Source: Chloroflexota bacterium
GTDB lineage: Bacteria; Chloroflexota; Anaerolineae; B4-G1; SLSP01
DNA length: 8,800 bases
Direction of reading: 5' to 3'
Assembly (NCBI GenBank): GCA_022707725.1
Contig: JAKJAB010000121.1
Span: 1-8,800, forward strand
The position numbers were made by a program, and so were the translations under genes. A model generated the notes under the pieces. That model had not been told where the DNA came from and searched no databases. It was given only the letters and a program-made list of their open reading frames with translations. Numbering within the stretch: the first letter of the stretch is position 1; every line of letters starts with the position of its first letter. This document shows, one piece after another, positions 1 to 5,719 of the stretch.

Positions 1-228
1 AATGGGTATGCCGAGCGGCTCATCCGCACCATCAAAGAAGAGGAGGTTGACCTGTCTGAATATCTTGATTATCATGATGCTTACCGTCAGTTGGGGCGCT
101 TTCTGGATGATGTCTATGCCCACAAGCGCATCCATTCCTCGCTGGGTTATCTGACCCCAGCCGAGTTCGAGGCGCAATGGCGTGCTGAACAGCCATTGCC
201 CCGCGAAAGCGAACTAAAAAACGCCTAA
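1..228 (+). pseudogene. IS3-family transposase (OrfB), 3' end only in window
   Basis: The frame is open from the first base and encodes 75 residues to a TAA stop. They read as the C-terminal end of an IS3-family DDE transposase. Residues 1-18 hold the NGYAERLIRTIKEEEV block, in which E14 is the likely catalytic glutamate, and residues 42-59 hold the HKRIHSSLGYLTPAEFEA block typical of rve-type integrase cores. The rest of the gene lies to the left of the window, so whether the element is complete cannot be judged. The stop is followed at once by the element's terminal inverted repeat, as expected for OrfB. Family assignment is from recognised motifs; confidence is high for the family and low for the subgroup. 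Confidence 0.9.
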
Positions 229-230
229 AA

Positions 231-257
231 AGTGTCCAGTTTTTGGGGGTCACTTCA
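231..257 (+). repeat. Right terminal inverted repeat of the IS3-family element
   Basis: Read on the minus strand, this 27 bp end begins TGAAGTGACCCCCA and closes with TGGACACT. This matches the general build of IS3-group ends, which start TGA, carry a C-run and include TGGACA. It begins two bases after the transposase stop codon, and the sequence becomes AT-rich and unrelated beyond 257. The left partner and target duplication are outside the window. Confidence 0.75.
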
Positions 258-262
258 CTTTG

Positions 263-433
263 CTAAATTTCTGTTCTCTGACTGTACAACAACGGGAATT
301 GATCCTGGCGCAATCTGAACTTTGTGCCGTGATTATGACCTGTGCGTGCGTCAAAGTCTACATAAACGTAGCCTTGTTCGATGCCTGACAATAAGCCATT
401 GATACTGAAGCCTTGAACTCTCGGTTCGCTCAT
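263..433 (-). CDS. C-terminal fragment of the interrupted endonuclease (56 residues)
   Basis: This short frame carries the family's C-terminal signature VDFDARTGHNHGTKFRLR at residues 24-41. Residues 1-5 (MSEPR) are encoded by the inserted element, whose inverted repeat happens to supply an ATG at 431-433. V6 spans the element/duplication border, Q7 lies in the target duplication, and G8 onward is the original enzyme. No good ribosome binding site precedes the ATG, so translation is doubtful. The stop lies 6 bp from the IS3-family end. On its own it would pass for an unknown small protein; the in-frame junction with the upstream fragment identifies it. Confidence 0.7.
   Translation of the reverse strand: MSEPRVQGFSINGLLSGIEQGYVYVDFDARTGHNHGTKFRLRQDQFPLLYSQRTEI
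413..417. repeat. Target-site duplication, left copy (TTGAA)
   Basis: This is a perfect match to TTGAA at 732-736 on the other side of the MITE-like element. Keeping only one copy restores the endonuclease reading frame. Confidence 0.8.
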
Positions 434-731
434 TTTTTTAACAGTTTTTAGAATTACCGAAGCGGTTTTTGCGCTTCATATATGCATATAAATGCGAAAT
501 TTGCATCTAAAAACTACCTGTATGCATATATAATAGCTTATCTTTTGTATTGAAACTTATTTGTATGAAAGCTCGCTTTTAAGTTTGAAAAATTAGCACA
601 AAAATGAGTGCTTAAAGCTTGCTCTGAGGTTATTTGTGCCTTTTTATAAGCAATTGATGCTTGTCTGCGCTATAAGTTTTGACTACAAGACTGAATTTCG
701 GAAACTCACTGGAAAATAAGCGAACCAAGAG
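418..731. mobile_element. MITE-like insertion element, 314 bp, inside the restriction gene
   Basis: The left end CTCTCGGTTCGCTCATTTT (418-436) and the reverse complement of the right end (713-731), CTCTTGGTTCGCTTATTTT, match at 17 of 19 positions. A perfect 5 bp direct repeat TTGAA flanks the element at 413-417 and 732-736, as expected for a target-site duplication. The interior is AT-rich and has no transposase. It contains the palindrome TATATGCATATA (479-490), a second TATGCATATA copy (521-530), the near-palindrome ATGCGAAATTTGCAT (492-506) and, on the minus strand, a small AGCAC/GTGCT hairpin followed by T5 (about 590-612). Small size, inverted ends, target duplication and lack of a transposase define a MITE, presumably moved in trans by an unseen transposase. 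I cannot assign it to an IS family. Confidence 0.85.
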
Positions 732-1460
732 TTGAAGTATCATGATATTGGAATAGTGAAAGAATTCTTGCCCTTCTTCTCGTTTCGTTTCAGCTTGCAC
801 ATAAAAACAGTTGAGCAGCTTCATGCCGGCCTTGTTACGCAAATCTTCAAATCCCCAATAGGGTTGTGGGTTCAATTCTCCCAATCCTATCCGTTCGGCT
901 ACAGAATCCAGCCATTCTTTATGTCTCGGATCAACCGCGCTCGCATCAAAAGAGATAAGAACTTTGCTTTGAGAACGATCTGCCACCACCATAAAGCCGC
1001 GATCACTTCTCTGATTCCCGCTAATTGTTTGTCGGAAACTTAGTTCTTCTGTTCCATATTGACCACCAGCTTCTTGATGTTGCCAGCCATAGAGAGGTAG
1101 GAACACCCGGGGCACAAACCTCAAAGCCCGTGGCGAAGGTTCCATGTGAAAGAGCGTTACCAGCGAAGTAGTATTTGCTCTTTGGCACTTCAATTCCCAT
1201 TCGGCAGCGTTGGGTATCGGCAAGTTGTTTTCTTCGATGCCAAGCAAATCTTCTAATGTATTCCCAACGCCGCCTGAGTTTCTCGGTCTGGCATTGAGTA
1301 TCCACCCCATATTTCGTATTTTCTGCAATTCCTCAATGAGGGATTCTTTTGTATAAACCTTCAAACTATCACCTTTCTCTTGAGTAACAACGTAGGGTGC
1401 TTGTTCTTCACCTATCAAGTGCAATTGTTGATATTGTTGTACGACAAGTCTTTTTTGCAT
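630..1460 (-). CDS. N-terminal fragment of the interrupted MvaI/BcnI-type endonuclease
   Basis: This is the reading frame as it now stands, 276 residues. Residues 1-243 are genuine endonuclease sequence. The codon for residue 244 starts at base 731, the first base of the insertion on this strand, so the last 33 residues (LLVRLFSSEF to IKRHK) and the TAA stop are encoded by the inserted element. The fragment keeps the EWELK catalytic core but lacks the family's conserved C-terminal block. The ATG at 1460 lies 6 bp past the methyltransferase stop with only a weak Shine-Dalgarno (GGA in the upstream coding end), suggesting translational coupling. Codons are AT-rich compared with the leuD region. 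Confidence 0.75.
   Translation of the reverse strand: MQKRLVVQQYQQLHLIGEEQAPYVVTQEKGDSLKVYTKESLIEELQKIRNMGWILNARPRNSGGVGNTLEDLLGIEENNLPIPNAAEWELKCQRANTTSLVTLFHMEPSPRALRFVPRVFLPLYGWQHQEAGGQYGTEELSFRQTISGNQRSDRGFMVVADRSQSKVLISFDASAVDPRHKEWLDSVAERIGLGELNPQPYWGFEDLRNKAGMKLLNCFYVQAETKREEGQEFFHYSNIMILQLLVRLFSSEFPKFSLVVKTYSADKHQLLIKRHK
732..736. repeat. Target-site duplication, right copy (TTGAA)
   Basis: This is the partner of TTGAA at 413-417. On the coding (minus) strand it reads TTCAA and spans endonuclease codons L242-Q243. Confidence 0.8.
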
Positions 1461-1466
1461 AACTGG

Positions 1467-2396
1467 CTAATCCGGGGGACGCCAGAAATCCAACAGATAT
1501 TCAAAAGTTGTCCCCATCGTAATATAATTTGACGGCCAGCCAAAAATACCTATACCGTTTACAATATTAGTGCGATCCCAAATAATGGTGTTTCGTAGTT
1601 CGTACCCGCGTTTGCGTAATTCCTCAATGAGGGCGACGTGAATCGTAATTCTTTCGTTTTCCCACCACATATCCGGCACATTGATAACACAGTGTCCTTT
1701 AGGTTGCAAGAGTGGCAGTAAGCGTTCGTAAATATCCCCCATTGCTGTTGCGTATTCCTCAAGCGGCATTGTTCCTAAATCGCGGGGGTCTTGTGAATAC
1801 TGTTCCACCTTACCAAACTGTTCATTCTTACGTTCGACGCCTCGGCGTGATTTGTTTTTTCGCTTTCGGTTGAGCAGATTAGCGTATGGGGGTGAAGTCC
1901 AAATCAATTTGACAGTTTCAGGTTCTAAATAGTGGTCTATGTGTAAAGCATCATCTTGTATCGCTAGTTGTTGCGCTTGATTAAAAAAATTATTACTAGA
2001 CAACCGTTCTTGACACAATTTTATATATGCTTCTTGTAAATCAAAACCAACTGCATTACGATTCAAATCTTGCGCGGCGACAAGCGTTGTACCACTACCG
2101 ACAAAAGGATCAACCACTAACTCCCCAACGTGAGTAAATAGCTCGATCATCCTTCTAGCTAATGAGATAGGGAAAGTAGCCGGGTGCAAGTTTTTGTCTC
2201 GGATATCGCGTCCTTCATAGCTAAATTGTCGGACACCAACTTGACTTTTTACCCATTCTTTGGCGGTCATACAATTCAAATGATTAGGGGGGCAGTCGCA
2301 AGTTTTTGTATACCCGATACGAATTCTGGTTCGGTATAACTCACTTGCTTCGTTGATAGTACGCGGCAGGCTGCTTTCTGTTGTCTCAGTATTCAT
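1467..2396 (-). CDS. Type II DNA methyltransferase, probable N4-cytosine (MvaI/BcnI-type system)
   Basis: The product (309 residues from this start) transfers a methyl group from S-adenosylmethionine to DNA and protects the site cut by the neighbouring endonuclease. Positions here count from this start. RDKNLHPATFP (about 66-76, motif X) precedes DPFVGSGTT (96-104, motif I, cofactor binding), and the catalytic TSPPY follows at 167-171 (motif IV). TSPPY is typical of N4-cytosine enzymes. The order X-I-IV resembles the gamma class. The C-terminal GIFGWPSNY and FEYLLDFWRP segments are also seen in SPPY-type enzymes. A cysteine cluster, CDCPPNHLNC (33-42), lies near the N-terminus. I chose ATG 2396, preceded by GGAG; a GTG at 2438 in frame would add 14 residues but overlaps the likely -10 element. 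The gene appears intact. Confidence 0.88.
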   Translation of the reverse strand: MNTETTESSLPRTINEASELYRTRIRIGYTKTCDCPPNHLNCMTAKEWVKSQVGVRQFSYEGRDIRDKNLHPATFPISLARRMIELFTHVGELVVDPFVGSGTTLVAAQDLNRNAVGFDLQEAYIKLCQERLSSNNFFNQAQQLAIQDDALHIDHYLEPETVKLIWTSPPYANLLNRKRKNKSRRGVERKNEQFGKVEQYSQDPRDLGTMPLEEYATAMGDIYERLLPLLQPKGHCVINVPDMWWENERITIHVALIEELRKRGYELRNTIIWDRTNIVNGIGIFGWPSNYITMGTTFEYLLDFWRPPD

Positions 2397-2428
2397 TAGA
2401 CTCTCCAATTCTATATGATTGTGTAAGC

Positions 2429-2437
2429 AGTATATCA
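2429..2437 (-). promoter_or_regulatory. Candidate extended -10 promoter for the restriction-modification operon
   Basis: On the minus strand this reads TGATATACT, a TGn extension plus TATACT (5 of 6 to TATAAT), with no clear -35. Transcription would begin near 2420, between the GTG at 2438 and the ATG at 2396, which favours the ATG start. Confidence 0.4.
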
Positions 2438-2514
2438 CAACCTTCCTTTTCTGGCATCTTTCGAGTTTTACTGAGACGATTCACGCCGCCCAGCATATGA
2501 TTACACAGAATCCC

Positions 2515-2528
2515 TGAAGTGACCCCCA
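2515..2528 (+). repeat. IS-end relic (TGAAGTGACCCCCA)
   Basis: These 14 bases exactly match the outermost 14 bases of the IS3-family inverted repeat at 244-257, in opposite orientation. The match stops there: the TGGACA part is absent and no transposase follows. It is best read as a remnant of a related insertion-sequence end at the right border of the restriction island. Confidence 0.5.
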
Positions 2529-2746
2529 CCGCCTATTTCCGCAAATCCTCCTTTAGGCGCATCTTACACAGAATTTTTCCCGTACAAGACCCCCAAAACG
2601 GTGTTTTGCCGAAACATCAAAATGGGTACAATACCGAAATACAGTGCTTGCGTAACCCGAGTATAGGCTAATTTTTCTCGTAAGTCAAACGCACAAATAA
2701 CTTTGCACCTCCGCCCACCGCACCCCCGGCCAGAAGCGCGGCATAT

Positions 2747-2774
2747 TTGCGCGATTACAGTTCAGATATACAAT
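2747..2774 (+). promoter_or_regulatory. Candidate promoter for leuD
   Basis: TTGCGC (2747-2752) and TACAAT (2769-2774, 5 of 6 to TATAAT) are 16 bp apart, about 30 bases before the leuD start codon. The -35 box is weak, so this is tentative. Confidence 0.35.
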
Positions 2775-2804
2775 GTTGCCCACCATCCCGAAGGAGCTTG
2801 ACCT

Positions 2805-3344
2805 ATGGAATCACAAGTTCATCCGTCAACCTTACGTAACACCAATTACCTGACGCGCATAACGGGCCGTGTCTGGAAATACGGCGACGACGTCAACACC
2901 GACGTCATCTTCCCCGGTAAATACACGTACAGCCTCACCGACCCGGCGGAGATGGCGAAGCACGCGCTCGAAGACCTTGACCTGGCGTTTGCGGCGAACG
3001 TGCGCCCCGGCGATATCATCGTGGCGGGGAAGAACTGGGGCTGCGGCAGTTCCCGCGAGCAGGCCGTAGTGTGCCTCAAAGAGGCCGGCGTGGGCGCGAT
3101 TGTGGCTCGCAGCTTCGCCCGCATCTATTTCCGCAACGCCATCAACTACGCGCTGCCCATCGTCGCCTGCGATGCGGTGGACAGCGTCGAATCCGGCGAG
3201 GAGATCACCATCGACTTCACCGCCGGAACCGTCGCTACCCCGCGCGGCGCGTACACCTTCCCCCCCTTCCCGCCGGAAGTGATGGCTATCCTGGAAGCCG
3301 GCGGGTTGATTCCGTATACGCAGCAAGTGTTAAAGGGAGCATGA
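2805..3344 (+). CDS. leuD: 3-isopropylmalate dehydratase, small subunit (aconitase-family swivel domain)
   Basis: The 179-residue protein is the small swivel subunit of a two-subunit hydro-lyase that moves the hydroxyl group of 2-isopropylmalate to give 3-isopropylmalate in leucine synthesis. The large iron-sulfur subunit (leuC) is not in the window. Visible signatures are GDDVNTDVI (27-35), GKNWGCGSSRE (75-85) and RSFARIYFRNAIN (102-114). The short length and these motifs fit the archaeal-type small subunits of about 165 residues, with roughly 18 extra N-terminal residues. At the loop where studied archaeal enzymes have YLRT (isopropylmalate) or YLVY (homoaconitate), this one has YTYS (40-43), so a related substrate cannot be excluded. 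AAGGAG at 2791-2796, 8 bases before the ATG, supports the start. A dehydrogenase-family gene follows in the same direction. Confidence 0.9.
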   Translation: MESQVHPSTLRNTNYLTRITGRVWKYGDDVNTDVIFPGKYTYSLTDPAEMAKHALEDLDLAFAANVRPGDIIVAGKNWGCGSSREQAVVCLKEAGVGAIVARSFARIYFRNAINYALPIVACDAVDSVESGEEITIDFTAGTVATPRGAYTFPPFPPEVMAILEAGGLIPYTQQVLKGA

Positions 3345-3345
3345 G

Positions 3346-3415
3346 GCAAGGAGCAAGGGGAAACAGGGACGAAAACCCGGTTGCCCCGTACTCCGTGCTC
3401 CTTACCCCGTTCCCA
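3346..3415. repeat. Heptamer-repeat hairpin between leuD and the dehydrogenase gene
   Basis: A purine-rich left arm (GCAAGGA, GCAAGGG, GAAACAG) faces a pyrimidine-rich right arm made of heptamers (GTACTCC, GTGCTCC, TTACCCC, GTTCCCA, 3388-3415). The arms pair: AAGGAGCA (3348-3355) with TGCTCCTT (3396-3403), and 3357-3368 with 3376-3387 at 10 of 12 positions around a 7-base loop. It could shape mRNA stability between the two genes or be a mobile palindromic repeat. No T-run follows, so it is not a classical terminator. Confidence 0.6.
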
Positions 3416-3437
3416 AATCACAATAACCGGAGGAACT

Positions 3438-4556
3438 ATGGCTAAATACAAAATCGCTTTGATGCCCGGCGACGGGATTGGCAACGATGTGATGGACGCC
3501 GGCGTGATGGTGTTGGAGAAGCTCACGCTGGACGCGGAATACATCCCCACCGACATCGGGTGGGAGTTCTGGCGGACGGAGGGCGAGGCGCTGCCCGAAC
3601 GCACGATAGACACCCTCAAGTCGTGTACCTGCGCGCTGTTCGGGGCGATCACGTCCAAGCCCAAAGAAGAGGCCGAAGCGGAGCTGCTGCCTGAGCTGCA
3701 AGGCAAGGGCATGGTCTATCGCAGCCCCATCGTGCGGCTGCGGCAGACGTTCGACCTGTACGCGAACCTGCGCCCCTGCAAAGCCTACAAGGGCAACCCG
3801 CTCAACTACCGCGACGGCATCGACCTGGTAGTCTTCCGCGAGAACACGGAAGACCTGTATTCCGGCGTCGAGTTCCACCCGCTGCCGGAGGAGGTCCGCA
3901 GCGCGTTGGAAAAATACAGCCCGCGTATGTCGGCTTTCAAAAGCGTGGATTCGGCGGACATTGCGCTTTCGGCGCGCATCCTCACCCGGCGCGGCTGCCA
4001 GCGCATCGTGCGCCGCGCGTTCGAGTACGCCCAACAGTTCGGCTACCCCACGGTGACGCTGGTGGAGAAACCCAACGTCATCCGCGAAACCTCCGGCCTG
4101 ATGGTGCGTGAGGCGCGCAAGATCGCCGCCGAATATCCCGGCATTGCGCTGTGGGAAACGAATATCGACGCCCAGATGATGTGGCTGGTGAAAAACCCGC
4201 AGGATTACGGCGTGATGGTCTCCAGCAACATGTTCGGCGACATCCTCTCCGACCTGGCGGCGCAACTGGTGGGCGGACTGGGGTTCGCGGCGAGCGGCAA
4301 CCTGGGCGACGGGTTCGCCGTCTTCGAGCCGACGCACGGTTCCGCGCCCAAGTACGCCGGACAGTACAAAGTCAATCCCATTGCGATGCTGCTGTCCGTC
4401 AAATTGATGCTCGATTGGCTCGGCGAGGCGGACAAAGCCGCCGCTCTCGAACGGGCCATCGCCGCCGTCATCGAAGAAGGCACCGTCCGCACCTACGATA
4501 TGGGCGGCAGCGCTGGCACGTTGGACGTGGCCGAGGCAGTCGCCGCAAGAATGTAA
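3438..4556 (+). CDS. Isocitrate/isopropylmalate dehydrogenase family protein (substrate unresolved)
   Basis: The 372-residue enzyme belongs to the metal- and NAD(P)-dependent decarboxylating dehydrogenases that act on isocitrate, 3-isopropylmalate, homoisocitrate and similar acids. Conserved residues are R102, R112, R134 in FRENTEDLYSG (133-143), Y141, K211, D244, D268 and D272 (NMFGDILSD), and HGSAPKYAG (300-308). Next to leuD, LeuB would be the obvious role. However, S96 and the RENTED motif look like isocitrate dehydrogenase, with I98 where the E. coli enzyme has N115. K305, Y306 and V312 match E. coli NADP-selecting residues K344, Y345 and V351, while G357 replaces R395. GGAGG at 3429-3433 supports the ATG at 3438; a longer frame upstream runs through the repeat hairpin and is not likely real. 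The stop codon directly abuts the next ATG. Confidence 0.88.
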   Translation: MAKYKIALMPGDGIGNDVMDAGVMVLEKLTLDAEYIPTDIGWEFWRTEGEALPERTIDTLKSCTCALFGAITSKPKEEAEAELLPELQGKGMVYRSPIVRLRQTFDLYANLRPCKAYKGNPLNYRDGIDLVVFRENTEDLYSGVEFHPLPEEVRSALEKYSPRMSAFKSVDSADIALSARILTRRGCQRIVRRAFEYAQQFGYPTVTLVEKPNVIRETSGLMVREARKIAAEYPGIALWETNIDAQMMWLVKNPQDYGVMVSSNMFGDILSDLAAQLVGGLGFAASGNLGDGFAVFEPTHGSAPKYAGQYKVNPIAMLLSVKLMLDWLGEADKAAALERAIAAVIEEGTVRTYDMGGSAGTLDVAEAVAARM

Positions 4557-5716
4557 ATGTCGGCGGATTTGACCGTTCGAACAGACGCCGTCCTGGGCCA
4601 GAATGTGAGACCCCGTGACAGATTAGTTGCGGATTGGCCGCGTTATGCGCAGGCCATCGCACCGTGGTTCATCGCACTGACTTTTGTCGCTGTACTAATC
4701 CAGCGGGTGTGGAGCCAGATCGCCGTGCGCTACCCCGATTTCTTCGGATGGGTTGGCGCGCCGCGCGTCTCGATTTTACCAACCTGGCTCATCCCGACTG
4801 GGCGCATGGTCTTTATCCTCTGGGATATCCACTGTTACTGCGCCTGGGCCATGAGTTGGGCGTCGACGTGTTGCGTACCGCGTTTGCGCTCTCCATCTTT
4901 GGCGGATTCTTGGGATTGCTTGGCACGTACTGGTTGGTGCGCCGGATGACGGATCGGTGGTGGCTGGCGATCTTGACCGAGCTTTTGCAGGCGCGCATGG
5001 CCTTCTACCTGTTTTTCGCCAACCTGGATTCGACCGACATGCTGGCTTCCGACTTGACCCTCTGTGCGTTTCCGTTGCTGTTGAGTGAAAAGCGACAGCG
5101 CGCGGCGGCTTTCTGGGACGGGCTGCTGGTGGGATTTTCGCACAATCTGTGGTTCCACTTGCGCGGTTCCTCCGATTGCATCTACGCCTGGCGCGAGATT
5201 CCGATGGACATCGGGATGTTGGAAGTGACTCGTGCGCAGCCCAGAGTCTTTTTCACGCATTGGTGGCAGATGTTCCTGAGCTACTGGCGTACCAGTGAAA
5301 GCTACTTGGTCGATGGGTTTCTGGACGCTTTTGCAACGACCAGTTATGAGCTGTACCAGAGCGCCGATCAACCACCGGGACGCGGGCATCGCGCGGGCTT
5401 GTACCTCCACTGGCGCGCGTCTGCCCCGATTGCGCAGTATCTCAAAGTGTTTGTGCACGTTTTCAACGCAGATGGGCAGTTAGTGACCCAGCACGACGGT
5501 AATCCGGCGCTATGGACTTATCCTGTGGAACGTTGGGGTGTGGGCGAGACCGTTGTGGATTTCCATCCACTGCGCTTCGGACCGGTTATGGGAAGAGGGC
5601 CATTCACGGTGCAGGTAGGATTCTACGACGGCAATACCGGCGCGCGTATCTCTGTGCAAAGTGCGGAGAAAACGTCAAACGACGCTATCGTGGTAACGCA
5701 CTTGACGTTGGAGTAA
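4557..5716 (+). pseudogene. Decayed GT-C-type membrane glycosyltransferase (frameshift plus missing middle)
   Basis: An ATG directly after the dehydrogenase TAA opens a frame whose first 64 or so residues include a membrane segment (PWFIALTFVAVLI) and RYPDFFGW. The homologous-looking sequence then continues in another frame from about 4760 (LDFTNLAHPDWAHGLYPLGYPLLL), equivalent to loss of one base at about 4740-4765. That frame carries membrane helices resembling polytopic glycosyltransferases up to about 5150. It then jumps to a late-family segment (LEVTRAQPRVFFTHWWQMF) and ends in a beta-sandwich domain (about 5342-5713). Total usable length is about 385 residues against 648 for the intact neighbour, so a central block seems lost. 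A sequencing error could explain the shift but not the short length. The native sugar substrate is unknown. Confidence 0.65.
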
Positions 5717-5719
5717 CCT

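Larger units (their letters stand above)
263..1460 (-). pseudogene. MvaI/BcnI-family type II restriction endonuclease, interrupted by a 314 bp insertion
   Basis: The two minus-strand pieces at 732-1460 and 263-412 are one gene split by the insertion at 418-731. Dropping the insertion and one TTGAA copy joins residue Q243 in frame to GFSINGLLSGIEQ, giving 292 residues. The joined protein has GNTLEDLLGI (about 67-75) and an EWELK core (87-91, E89-x-K91 as the PD-(D/E)xK-type metal site). These are followed by TLFHMEPSPRALRFVP and PYWGFEDL, and the C-terminal VDFDARTGHNHGTKFRLR block. These are hallmarks of the MvaI/BcnI family, monomeric enzymes that cut CCWGG or CCSGG; which site applies here is not visible. 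The gene starts 6 bp after the methyltransferase stop, so the two form an operon. In its present state the enzyme lacks its C-terminal block and is probably inactive. Confidence 0.85.
2439..2804. other. Gene-free junction between the restriction island and leuD
   Basis: No credible coding frame is seen. From left to right it holds the upstream flank of the methyltransferase, two related repeat modules resembling insertion-sequence ends (2501-2530 and 2564-2599), a small CAAAAC/GTTTTG hairpin (2594-2608), an AT-rich stretch to about 2700, and the candidate leuD promoter. The sequence shifts from AT-rich island composition to GC-rich chromosome here, near 2700. I recognise no riboswitch. Confidence 0.6.

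Noticed and set aside
263..433. Independent small protein or controller (C) protein of the restriction system
   Set aside because: It has no helix-turn-helix. It carries the MvaI/BcnI C-terminal block and joins the upstream endonuclease fragment in frame once the insertion is removed.
456..470. Plus-strand terminator ACCG-AAG-CGGT followed by T's
   Set aside because: The stem is only 4 bp, no plus-strand gene ends there, and it lies inside the MITE-like element.
1..2600. Depletion of CCWGG or CCSGG sites as proof of the recognition sequence
   Set aside because: Several CCTGG, CCAGG and CCSGG sites are visible in the window; no avoidance is evident and the sample is too small.
2832..3326. 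Long minus-strand open frame opposite leuD, with similar ones opposite the dehydrogenase gene
   Set aside because: These are GC-rich shadow frames with arginine- and histidine-rich, family-less translations lying over well-identified genes.
3381..3437. Upstream start extending the dehydrogenase by 19 residues
   Set aside because: The extension is translated from the heptamer repeat hairpin, whereas ATG 3438 has a GGAGG site and the usual family N-terminus.
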